A stretch of 64,000 nt of DNA from DAOQVR01 sp035341665 (lineage in GTDB: Bacteria; Chloroflexota; Anaerolineae; JAAYZQ01). Positions 17,568 to 24,067 of the stretch are shown piece after piece (position 1 is the first letter of the stretch; every line of letters starts with the position of its first letter). Position numbers and translations under genes: made by a program. Where the stretch lies: NCBI GenBank assembly GCA_035341665.1, contig DAOQVR010000012.1:68557-132556 (forward strand). The letters run 5' to 3'. Below the pieces are notes generated by a model, which worked only from the letters and a program-made list of their open reading frames with translations, was not told the origin of the DNA and searched no databases.

Positions 17568-17966
17568 CTATGCGCCACCTGCGCCTTCAGACACTGCGTT
17601 GAGCCGGTCCCGGAAGGCTTGCTCGATCTCTGCCGTTTCGTAGCCGAAAGAGGTGGCTTCGTTGAGGAGCTGATCCATCATGCTGTGCAGTCTGGTCTCG
17701 CGCAGCCGCCGCACCTCCTCGCCTGTCAGCCTCGACGCGACAAACGTGCCACGTCCTTGCTGCGTCGAGATAATCCTCTCGTGCTCGAGCAGGAGGTAGG
17801 CCCGGCCGACGGTGTTGTAGTTGATTCGCAGGTCGGCAGCGAGCTGGCGCATGGTCGGCAGCTGCTGGCCGGGCTGCAGGCTGCCGCGGGCTACCATCTG
17901 CCGGATGCGGTCGACGAGCTGCATGTAGATGGGTACACGGCTCTCAGGATCGATCTCTATCTGCAT
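17568..17966 (-). CDS. GntR-family (YtrA subfamily) transcriptional regulator
   Basis: This is a 132-residue repressor. The winged helix-turn-helix occupies about residues 8-75 (VPIYMQLVDRIR, LPTMRQLAADLRINYNTVGRAYLLLE). The short helical C-terminal tail is typical of the YtrA subfamily, which lacks a ligand-binding domain. YtrA-type regulators usually control adjacent ABC genes in the same operon, and that is the arrangement here. The ATG at 17966 lies 4 bp from a perfect inverted repeat (17970-17996) that overlaps the -10 box of its own promoter, so autorepression is strongly suggested. Confidence 0.93.
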   Translation of the reverse strand: MQIEIDPESRVPIYMQLVDRIRQMVARGSLQPGQQLPTMRQLAADLRINYNTVGRAYLLLEHERIISTQQGRGTFVASRLTGEEVRRLRETRLHSMMDQLLNEATSFGYETAEIEQAFRDRLNAVSEGAGGA

Positions 17967-17969
17967 CAC

Positions 17970-17996
17970 AATTGCCCTAGTGTAACTAGGGCAATT
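17970..17996. promoter_or_regulatory. Operator palindrome of the GntR/YtrA-type regulator
   Basis: Perfect 12-bp arms, AATTGCCCTAGT (17970-17981) and ACTAGGGCAATT (17985-17996), are separated by GTA. The distal arm overlaps the -10 box (17994-17999). It is the obvious binding site for the regulator encoded immediately downstream. Confidence 0.88.
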
Positions 17997-18021
17997 ATAT
18001 CATTTCTTGTGGCTTTGTCAA
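17994..18021 (-). promoter_or_regulatory. Consensus promoter of the GntR-SPFH-ABC-RNB operon
   Basis: On the minus strand, TTGACA (18016-18021), a 16-bp spacer and TATAAT (17994-17999) give a full consensus sigma70/sigmaA promoter. Confidence 0.88.
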
Positions 18022-18072
18022 ATGGCAGTCCCTCCCAGGCACACCCATTCGCTCAACGACCCTCGTTGCGAC

Positions 18073-18101
18073 TTGCGCTTTTTGCCCATTTGTGGCATAA
18101 T
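18073..18101 (+). promoter_or_regulatory. Promoter upstream of the 18197 regulator
   Basis: TTGCGC (18073-18078), a 17-bp spacer and CATAAT (18096-18101) precede the winged-helix regulator. The -35 is weak and the spacing ideal. Confidence 0.5.
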
Positions 18102-18196
18102 GTCGTTAACATCGCGGTTGACTTCATAGGCTGTAATCCGGGCTGTAATCCCATCGTGCTACACTCTCCTCAGGTAATGTTAGGGAGCCGACAGCC

Positions 18197-18871
18197 GTGA
18201 GCCTAAGGATTCTCTTTGTCGACAAGAGCGTTGCATCTTCCGACTTGCTTGTTCCCGGTCTGGAACGCAAGGGGCATGAGGTGTCCATCGCCCGCACCCT
18301 GGGCCAGGCACTCGGGCGCTTGAGCTCGTTCCACCCCGATTTGCTATTTGTTAATGCCGCCTCGTTTGGGCGCTCGGCTTTCCGGGTCTGCGACGGACTA
18401 CAGGCCCAGGTACCCGATGTGCCTCGCATCCTGGTCGTGAAAAAGGAATGCGCTGACGTGGGCGGGAAAAACGGCGAGTGTATCGAGCATCCCTGCTCGC
18501 CTCGCTCGCTGCTCTACCGTGTGGCAAAGATCGCCAAGACTCTGGTGCCCAATAGGCTTTGTGCGGGCCCGCTAAGCTTTGACCCCGTGACGCGGAGCCT
18601 GCAGCGCCCTGAGCGGGCTTCTGTCCTGCGGCCCAAGGAGGCAGCTCTGCTCACATTCCTGATGCAGCATGCCGGACGCGTTCTGACCCGGCAGGAGATC
18701 ATTCACGGGGTGTGGGACTCGGACTATGTCGGCGATACGCGAACGCTGAGCGTGCACGTCCGCTGGCTCAGGGAAAAGATCGAGCGGGACCCGCACGATC
18801 CGAAGCTGCTGCGTACCGTGCGCGGAGTCGGCTACCGATTTGAGGCCAGTGAGCCTGGGGAGCACTCGTAA
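18197..18871 (+). CDS. OmpR-type response-regulator-like protein with a degenerate receiver
   Basis: This is a 224-residue DNA-binding protein. The C-terminal half (about 122-218) is a clear OmpR/PhoB winged helix: LRPKEAALLTFLM, LTRQEIIHGVW, TLSVHVRWLREKIE and IRTVRGVGYRF-like ending LLRTVRGVGYRF. The N-terminal half has receiver-like topology (ILFVDKS, HPDLLFVN, RILVVKK). However, the phosphoacceptor position is Asn53 and the acidic pair is reduced to Asp9, so phosphorylation is unlikely. It starts at GTG 18197. No sensor kinase is adjacent. It may respond to ligand or partner binding, or be constitutive. Confidence 0.85.
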   Translation: MSLRILFVDKSVASSDLLVPGLERKGHEVSIARTLGQALGRLSSFHPDLLFVNAASFGRSAFRVCDGLQAQVPDVPRILVVKKECADVGGKNGECIEHPCSPRSLLYRVAKIAKTLVPNRLCAGPLSFDPVTRSLQRPERASVLRPKEAALLTFLMQHAGRVLTRQEIIHGVWDSDYVGDTRTLSVHVRWLREKIERDPHDPKLLRTVRGVGYRFEASEPGEHS

Positions 18872-18888
18872 CGGGCGCAGGACAGCAG

Positions 18889-18933
18889 CGCAGAGGGGGG
18901 AGAGCCGGGCAATCCGGCTCTCCCCCCTCTGCG
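18889..18933. terminator. Bidirectional intrinsic terminator between convergent genes
   Basis: A perfect 20-bp stem (18889-18908 with 18914-18933) closes a GCAAT loop. T-rich sequence follows on the plus side. It sits between the regulator stop (18871) and the lysS stop (18944) and can serve both. Confidence 0.9.
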
Positions 18934-18943
18934 TTGTTCCTGT

Positions 18944-20446
18944 CTAGTCTCTGGACCGGAGGGGTGGGAAGAGGATCACCTCTCGCAGCGTGTCGGCGCC
19001 CGTCAGCAACATGACCAGCCGGTCCACCCCCATTCCAAAGCCGCCCGTCGGTGGCATGCCATAGCTCAGCGCCGCGAGATAGTCCTCATCCAGCGGATGG
19101 GCCTCGTCGTCGCCTTCCGCCAGGGCACGACTCGTCGCCAGGAATCTCGCTCTCTGGTCCAGCGGGTCGTTGATCTCGCTGAACGCGTTGCCCATCTCCA
19201 CACCGCCGATGAAGAACTCAAAGCGCTCCACGACGCCCGGCTGGTCGGGGCTGCGCTTTGCCAGTGGAGAGACCTCCAGTGGGTAGTCATAAAGGAAAGT
19301 CGGCTGCACGAGACGTGGCTCCAGGTAGTCGATGAGGGTGGGATCAATGAGCTTGCCCCAGTGCGCCTTCCGCTCCGGTGCGTACCCTCGGTCGACCATG
19401 GCCTGGTAGAGGCTGCCGGCGTCCGGGTACATGTCATAATCAATTCCTGTGTACTGCCACACCGCATCACGCAGTCGGACGCGCCTCCAGGGCGGGGCGA
19501 GATCGATCTCCTGATCCCCACGCCTGATCTTTGTGGTGCCTAGAGCTGCCTGGGCTGCGTAGGCGACCATCTCCTCCGCCATGCTCATCACCGTCAGGTA
19601 GTCGGCATAGGCCATGTAGAACTCGATCTGGGTGAACTCCGGATTGTGCTTGAATGAGACGCCTTCGTTGCGAAAGTCTCGGCCAATCTCGTACACCCGC
19701 TCGAGCCCACCGGCGATCAGCCTCTTGAGGTACAGCTCGTCCGAGATGCGCAGGAAAAGATCCTGATCGAGCTGGTTGTGGTGGGTGATGAAGGGACGCG
19801 CTGCCGCTCCCCCGTAGACGGGCTGCAGCACAGGCGTCTCCACTTCGATGAATCCTCGCTCATCCAGGAAGCGGCGCAGCGCAGAGACAGCGCGCGCACG
19901 GATACGAAAGATCTCCCGGACATCAGCATTCACCGCCAGGTCCACGTAGCGCTGCCTGTACCGCTGCTCCTTGTCGGAGAAGGCGTCAAAGACGCGCCCC
20001 TCCTTTTCCTTCACGATGGGCAGGGGGCGCAGCGCCTTGGCAAGCAGCCTCACCCTGGTGACCAGGACCGACGCTTCATGCGTCCGTGTCCAAAACATCT
20101 CTCCCGTTGCCTCGACAAAGTCGCCGAGGTCTAGGTCCCGCCGGTAGAGCTCGTACGATTCCTCACCTAGGTTGTCCTGCCTCAGATAGAGCTGCACCCG
20201 GCCCGAACCGTCTTCGATGTGGGCAAAGGACGACTTGCCCATCACGCGGCTGCTCACCAGCCGCCCGACTACCGTCACGACGACCGGCGGCTCTCCCTCG
20301 GGGAGTGCCTCCAGCGCGCGCACCGCCTCGCACGCCGTGTGCGTGCGGTCGGCACGGGCCGGGTAGGGATCTATGCCGGCATCCAGGATGCGCTGCAGCT
20401 TCGCACGTCTCTGCTGCTCCTGTTCGCTCCACTGCTCTTCAAGCAT
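18944..20446 (-). CDS. lysS: Lysyl-tRNA synthetase, class II
   Basis: This 500-residue enzyme charges tRNA-Lys. The N-terminal OB-fold anticodon-binding domain (about 55-170) includes VVGRLVSSRVMGKSSFAHIEDGSGRVQLYL. Class II motif 2 is visible as YEIGRDFRNEGVSFKHNPEFTQ and motif 3 as GFGMGVDRLVMLLTG near the C-terminus. The length is standard. The ATG at 20446 was chosen because GAGGAGAG lies five bases upstream. An in-frame ATG 15 codons earlier lacks such a site. It follows greA by 52 bp and shares its promoter and leader; a strong terminator lies downstream. Confidence 0.97.
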   Translation of the reverse strand: MLEEQWSEQEQQRRAKLQRILDAGIDPYPARADRTHTACEAVRALEALPEGEPPVVVTVVGRLVSSRVMGKSSFAHIEDGSGRVQLYLRQDNLGEESYELYRRDLDLGDFVEATGEMFWTRTHEASVLVTRVRLLAKALRPLPIVKEKEGRVFDAFSDKEQRYRQRYVDLAVNADVREIFRIRARAVSALRRFLDERGFIEVETPVLQPVYGGAAARPFITHHNQLDQDLFLRISDELYLKRLIAGGLERVYEIGRDFRNEGVSFKHNPEFTQIEFYMAYADYLTVMSMAEEMVAYAAQAALGTTKIRRGDQEIDLAPPWRRVRLRDAVWQYTGIDYDMYPDAGSLYQAMVDRGYAPERKAHWGKLIDPTLIDYLEPRLVQPTFLYDYPLEVSPLAKRSPDQPGVVERFEFFIGGVEMGNAFSEINDPLDQRARFLATSRALAEGDDEAHPLDEDYLAALSYGMPPTGGFGMGVDRLVMLLTGADTLREVILFPPLRSRD

Positions 20447-20498
20447 CCGTCTCTCCTCAAGCTGGGATGGCCTGACCGGCCTGCCAGCCAAGCTGGAC

Positions 20499-20966
20499 CT
20501 ATTCCAGCTGCAAGACCTCCATCTCGACCGGCCCGCCGGGTGACTGGAAGGTCACCTTGTCTCCCTGCTTGTGGCCCAGTAGTGCCTTGCCCAATGGTGA
20601 CTCGTTCGAGATGCGGCCCTGTCCCGGATTGGCCTCGGCCGAACCGACGATCGTGTATGTCTCAGGGTCGTAGCCGGCTTCCTGGACCGTGACTCTAGTC
20701 CCGAGCGTCACTTCGTCCTTGTTTCCGCTCGCATCGATCAGGACAGCGCTCTTCAACAGCCCCTCCACGGTCCTGATTCGGCCTTCCAGGAAAGCCTGCT
20801 GGCGCTTGGCCTCCTCATATCCGGCATTCTCCATCACGTCGCCGTCCATTTTGGCTTCACGGATGGCACTCGCGACCTCCACGCGTCGCACAGTCATCAG
20901 GTACTCGAGCTCGTCCTCGAGCTTCCTGCGTCCTTCAATCGTCAAGAAAACCTCTTGAAATGACAT
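20499..20966 (-). CDS. greA: Transcription elongation factor GreA
   Basis: This 155-residue factor binds RNA polymerase and stimulates cleavage of backtracked transcripts. The N-terminal coiled coil carries the acidic tip as GDVMENAGYEEAK, where the usual form is GDLSENAEY. The key Asp and Glu are kept. The C-terminal FKBP-like domain ends with SPLGKALLGHKQGDKVTF. The ATG at 20966 has AGAGGA eight bases upstream; a TTG two codons earlier is less likely. It is the first gene of greA-lysS, behind a structured leader. Confidence 0.95.
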   Translation of the reverse strand: MSFQEVFLTIEGRRKLEDELEYLMTVRRVEVASAIREAKMDGDVMENAGYEEAKRQQAFLEGRIRTVEGLLKSAVLIDASGNKDEVTLGTRVTVQEAGYDPETYTIVGSAEANPGQGRISNESPLGKALLGHKQGDKVTFQSPGGPVEMEVLQLE

Positions 20967-21040
20967 AACCAATCCTCTGCTTCACTAATACCTGACTCCC
21001 GTGGGCTCTGGCACCCGGGGGGAGCGGTTACCTTTCTATA

Positions 21041-21073
21041 GCAAAAAGAGCACCTGGGGCAGCTAGCCCCAGG
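21041..21073 (-). terminator. Intrinsic terminator inside the greA-lysS leader (candidate attenuator)
   Basis: On the minus strand, CCTGGGGC pairs with GCCCCAGG around a TAGCT loop (21053-21073) and is followed by TGCTCTTTTTGC. It lies between the promoter (21134-21162) and the greA start (20966). It would therefore end most transcripts after about 85 nt unless readthrough is controlled. Confidence 0.75.
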
Positions 21074-21127
21074 GCCCCTCTCTTGCATCGGAACTGAGAG
21101 CTTGCCTCTCAGTCAAGAACCTTCACG
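21041..21127 (-). ncRNA. Structured greA-lysS 5' leader or short terminated RNA
   Basis: From the predicted start at about 21127, the transcript forms a 7-bp hairpin (CTGAGAG/CTCTCAG, 21094-21112). An AAGAGAGGGGCCC linker and the terminator hairpin follow. The GAGAG of the linker could pair alternatively with the CTCTC arm of the first hairpin. I see no T-box sequence or known riboswitch core. Confidence 0.5.
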
Positions 21128-21133
21128 AATCAG

Positions 21134-21162
21134 ATTATACACAACTCCCCGGCAGTACGCAA
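21134..21162 (-). promoter_or_regulatory. Promoter of greA-lysS
   Basis: TTGCGT (21157-21162), a 17-bp spacer and a perfect TATAAT (21134-21139) on the minus strand. Confidence 0.78.
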
Positions 21163-21211
21163 GCTCGACCCTTCGCGAGTCACAATCGTCCGTCGACCTT
21201 GCCCCGGCAGG

Positions 21212-21454
21212 TCAGTCTGCGGCGGGAGCGAGCCGGCTTTGTTCAAGATACTCATTCAGCATCTCGATGCTGTACCGCCTATGGCCGCCCGGCGTCCGGT
21301 AGGGCACGACCAAGCCCTGCTGCTCGATCTTGCGCAGTGTGAAGAGACTGATGCGCAGGTAAATCGCTGCCTCCTTGGCTGTGAGCAGCTTGCCTGCCGG
21401 TTCCGTGGCAGCCTCCCGCGACCCGTCATTCGCGGCTCGGTGCATTCTTTCCAT
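21212..21454 (-). CDS. Excisionase/MerR-like small HTH DNA-binding protein
   Basis: This is an 80-residue protein made almost entirely of a winged helix-turn-helix of the excisionase/MerR N-terminal type. The segment LLTAKEAAIYLRIS, then LRKIEQQGLVVPYRTPGGHRRY, fits that family. It lacks a dimerisation or ligand domain. The ATG at 21454 has GAGGT six bases upstream. The long reading frame continuing upstream is antisense to the glycosylase gene and is not used. No integrase or phage gene is adjacent, so it is more likely a chromosomal regulator than a phage excisionase. Two GAAACTCAC repeats lie in its 5' region. Confidence 0.82.
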   Translation of the reverse strand: MERMHRAANDGSREAATEPAGKLLTAKEAAIYLRISLFTLRKIEQQGLVVPYRTPGGHRRYSIEMLNEYLEQSRLAPAAD

Positions 21455-21466
21455 TTCTACCTCACC

Positions 21467-21495
21467 GAAACTCACTAATCCCAGTTGAAACTCAC
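21467..21495. repeat. Two GAAACTCAC direct repeats 20 bp apart
   Basis: Identical 9-mers at 21467-21475 and 21487-21495 are spaced two helical turns apart. They lie immediately downstream of the promoter for the small HTH gene. They are candidate operator sites for its product. Confidence 0.55.
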
Positions 21496-21502
21496 CAGAA
21501 CC

Positions 21503-21531
21503 AGTGTAACATGTCATCAGCTGCGCGGCAA
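21503..21531 (-). promoter_or_regulatory. Promoter of the small HTH gene
   Basis: TTGCCG (21526-21531), a 17-bp spacer and TACACT (21503-21508) on the minus strand. Confidence 0.55.
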
Positions 21532-21584
21532 TCCGCCGTAGGGAGTATATCAGGTAGGACCTTTTGGGACCTTCCTTCCCTGCC

Positions 21585-21613
21585 TTGACCACCTTCCGTC
21601 TATCAGGTATGAT
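21585..21613 (+). promoter_or_regulatory. Promoter of the Nth-type glycosylase gene
   Basis: TTGACC (21585-21590), a 17-bp spacer and TATGAT (21608-21613), about 60 bp before the start codon. Confidence 0.7.
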
Positions 21614-21673
21614 TGCCGTAGTCAAACCGGCCGGCTCTCCGCCGGGCTGGCACACGTGGGAGAGGGAACAACC

Positions 21674-22357
21674 ATGGAGGACTCTGACTCGGGGGCTCGA
21701 GTCAAGGCACGGCTTGTGCATAGCCGCTTGCTGGCGGCCTACGGGCAACCGGAGTGGCGGCTCGCCGTCGATCCGGTTTCGGAGCTTGTGAGCACCATCT
21801 TGAGCCAGAACACGAACGACACCAACCGTGACGTGGCCTTTCAAAGGTTGCGTGCGCGCTTCGGCACCTGGGAGGAGGTGCGCGATGCCGACCCTGCCGC
21901 TGTCGTGGATGCCATCAGACCGGCCGGCTTGGCCAACCAGAAGGGCCCACGGATACAGGAAGCCCTGCGCTTTGTCAGCCGGGAGCGCGGCGAGCTGGCA
22001 CTCGACTTCCTTGCGGCTTGGCCGGTGGATCGGGCACGCGCCTGGCTCTCGTCCATCAACGGCGTCGGGCCCAAGACCGCCGCAATCGTCCTGCTCTTCT
22101 GTTTCGGTATGCCAGCCTTCCCGGTCGATACCCACATCCACCGGGTCTCCCGCCGGCTTGGGCTGATTGGGCCGAGTGTCTCCCGCGAACAGGCCCACGA
22201 TATCCTGTCTGCCCTCGTCCACCCCGTAGACTACTACGCCTTCCATCTGAACGTCATTCGTCATGGCCGGCAGGTCTGCGATAGCCGGAACCCGCTGTGT
22301 GGCGCCTGCGTCCTGCGCGATGTGTGTGCCTATGTGGGCCAGGACCGTGCGGGCTGA
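21674..22357 (+). CDS. nth: Endonuclease III-like DNA glycosylase/AP lyase
   Basis: This 227-residue base-excision-repair enzyme acts on oxidised pyrimidines. It has the helix-hairpin-helix INGVGPKTA with the catalytic Lys, then VDTHIHRVSRRLGL with the catalytic Asp. The C-terminal [4Fe-4S] motif is C-x6-C-x2-C-x5-C (CDSRNPLCGACVLRDVC). The ATG at 21674 lies downstream of a GGGAGAGGGA site. A GTG six codons upstream is an alternative. The sequence is more divergent than classical Nth, closer to the HhH-GPD/PDG group, so the exact lesion range is uncertain. Confidence 0.87.
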   Translation: MEDSDSGARVKARLVHSRLLAAYGQPEWRLAVDPVSELVSTILSQNTNDTNRDVAFQRLRARFGTWEEVRDADPAAVVDAIRPAGLANQKGPRIQEALRFVSRERGELALDFLAAWPVDRARAWLSSINGVGPKTAAIVLLFCFGMPAFPVDTHIHRVSRRLGLIGPSVSREQAHDILSALVHPVDYYAFHLNVIRHGRQVCDSRNPLCGACVLRDVCAYVGQDRAG

Positions 22358-22395
22358 GCACACCGCCTGGACGCCCGTAGCGCCGGCTTGGGCTC

Positions 22396-22424
22396 TTGCC
22401 GGTGCAGCCCGCTTGCGCTATACT
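22396..22424 (+). promoter_or_regulatory. Promoter of the DNA methyltransferase gene
   Basis: TTGCCG (22396-22401), a 17-bp spacer and TATACT (22419-22424), 24 bases before the ATG at 22448. Confidence 0.65.
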
Positions 22425-22447
22425 GGTGCAGGGTTGCTCTGGCGATA

Positions 22448-23302
22448 ATGACCGGTACTGTCTACCTGGCGGACAACTTGTCGGTCCTCCGATCTCTTCC
22501 GGACGGCTTCGTCGATCTGATCTACGTCGATCCTCCCTTCAACACCGGCAAGACTCAAGAGCGCTCACGGATTTGCACCGTGCGCTCGGCAGATGGGGAT
22601 CGCACCGGCTTTCAGGGCAAGCGCTACCGGACTACGCAGCTCTCCAGTAGCGCGTTCGATGATGCCTTCACGGACTATCTGGCCTTCCTCAGCCCCAGGT
22701 TGAAGGAGGCACATCGCGTCCTTGCACCGCGAGGCTCACTCTACATCCACCTGGACTACCGCGAGGTCCACTACGTCAAGGTTGAGCTGGACGGCATCTT
22801 CGGCCGCTCCTGTTTCGTCAACGAGATCATCTGGGCCTACGACTATGGAGCCCGCACCCGGAAAAGGTGGCCCCCCAAGCACGACAACATCCTGCTCTAT
22901 GCGAAGCGCCCGGGAAGCTTTGTCTTCAACTACGAGGAGATCGAACGCATCCCCTATATGGCGCCGGGCCTGGTCGGCCCCGAGAAAGCTGCCCGAGGCA
23001 AACTGCCCACCGATACCTGGTGGCACACCATCGTGCCCACCCATGGGGCAGAGCGAATGGGCTACCCGACACAGAAGCCCCTAGCCATTCTGAAGCGGGT
23101 CGTGCAAGCTTCTTCTCTCCCTGGCGATCTCGTCCTCGATTTCTTTGCAGGCAGCGGCACGACCGGCGCTGCTTGCCTGGCGCTTGGCCGCCAGTTTCTC
23201 TTGGTGGACAACAATCCGCAAGCGGTGGAGGTCATGTCTCGTCGATTTGCTGGCGTGGAGGGGATCGAGTGGATCGGCTACACGCCAGACGGCCGCACCT
23301 AG
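22448..23302 (+). CDS. Orphan beta-class DNA methyltransferase (N4/N6)
   Basis: This 284-residue enzyme should methylate cytosine-N4 or adenine-N6 in DNA using S-adenosylmethionine. The catalytic motif IV DPPFNTG lies near residue 28. The SAM-binding FxGxG motif (FFAGSGTTG) lies near residue 240. That order defines the beta class. MGYPTQKPLAILKR is the conserved segment just before motif I. The ATG at 22448 sits close behind a good promoter, with no clear Shine-Dalgarno, suggesting a short leader. No restriction endonuclease, specificity subunit or vsr gene is adjacent, so it acts alone, perhaps in regulation or anti-restriction. The target sequence is unknown. Confidence 0.88.
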   Translation: MTGTVYLADNLSVLRSLPDGFVDLIYVDPPFNTGKTQERSRICTVRSADGDRTGFQGKRYRTTQLSSSAFDDAFTDYLAFLSPRLKEAHRVLAPRGSLYIHLDYREVHYVKVELDGIFGRSCFVNEIIWAYDYGARTRKRWPPKHDNILLYAKRPGSFVFNYEEIERIPYMAPGLVGPEKAARGKLPTDTWWHTIVPTHGAERMGYPTQKPLAILKRVVQASSLPGDLVLDFFAGSGTTGAACLALGRQFLLVDNNPQAVEVMSRRFAGVEGIEWIGYTPDGRT

Positions 23303-23369
23303 GGCTGGCTGCTTCTTCGCCCGGGGCGCGGAAGCCGTGCGCAAAAGCACAAGAAGTGAGGAGGTCGAC

Positions 23370-24011
23370 ATGAATCCCAAGATGCTCGCAGAGAAGCTCC
23401 ACTGGCTCGGTCATGACAGCTTTCGGCTGGATGGGCCGGCAGTGGTCTATTTTGATCCCTGGAAGCTGAGCGGCAGCCAGCCGGCTGCTGATCTGGTGCT
23501 CGTGAGCCATGAGCACTTTGACCACCTCTCCCCGGAGGACATCGACAAGGTGCGCGGTCCCCGCACTGTGGTTGTCGCCAGCACAGCGGCTGCCGCCAAG
23601 CTGCCGGGTGCCCTGGTCGCGCGCCCTGGGGAAGTGCTCCAGGCCGCGGAACTCTCGATCGAGGCCGTACCCGCCTACAACGTCTCCAAGTTCAGGTCGC
23701 CCGGCGTGCCCTTTCACCCCCCAGCAGCGGGCCATGTCGGCTATATCGTCACGGTCGAGGGCGTGCGCCTCTACTTCGCCGGTGACACAGACCATATCCC
23801 GGAGATGAGCACCATCCGCTGCGACGTGGCCCTCCTTCCGGTCAGCGGCACCTACGTCATGACGGTGGAGGAGGCCGCGGATGCCGCGCGCACCATCCGG
23901 CCCGCGATCGTGGTGCCCATGCACTACGGCTCGGGCATCGGTACCGCCGGCGACGGCGAGCGTTTCCGCAGCCTCTATGCCGGCGAAGTCGTCCTCCTGG
24001 AGAGGGAATAG
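23370..24011 (+). CDS. Metallo-beta-lactamase-fold hydrolase (UPF0173/UlaG-like)
   Basis: This is a 213-residue metal-dependent hydrolase. The motif SHEHFDH (HxHxDH), the later FAGDTD segment and the C-terminal VPMHYG give the metal ligands of the MBL fold. The truncated core matches the UPF0173 family, whose substrate is generally unknown. The ATG at 23370 follows a strong GAGGAGGTC. The longer upstream frame overlaps the methyltransferase gene and is not used. It lies 67 bp after the methyltransferase gene and could be cotranscribed with it. Confidence 0.85.
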   Translation: MNPKMLAEKLHWLGHDSFRLDGPAVVYFDPWKLSGSQPAADLVLVSHEHFDHLSPEDIDKVRGPRTVVVASTAAAAKLPGALVARPGEVLQAAELSIEAVPAYNVSKFRSPGVPFHPPAAGHVGYIVTVEGVRLYFAGDTDHIPEMSTIRCDVALLPVSGTYVMTVEEAADAARTIRPAIVVPMHYGSGIGTAGDGERFRSLYAGEVVLLERE

Positions 24012-24067
24012 CGCCGCGGGGCCACCTGTGGTACAATGAAAGCACCCGAGTGAGGAGGTCGTTCGAG

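Noticed and set aside
20967..21127. T-box or lysine riboswitch upstream of greA-lysS
   Set aside because: The leader lacks the T-box bulge sequence and is too short for the lysine aptamer; it is reported only as an unclassified attenuator-like leader.
21455..22363. Extension of the small HTH protein to a 383-residue protein
   Set aside because: The extension lies antisense to the Nth-type glycosylase gene, and the 80-residue form has a proper ribosome binding site and promoter.
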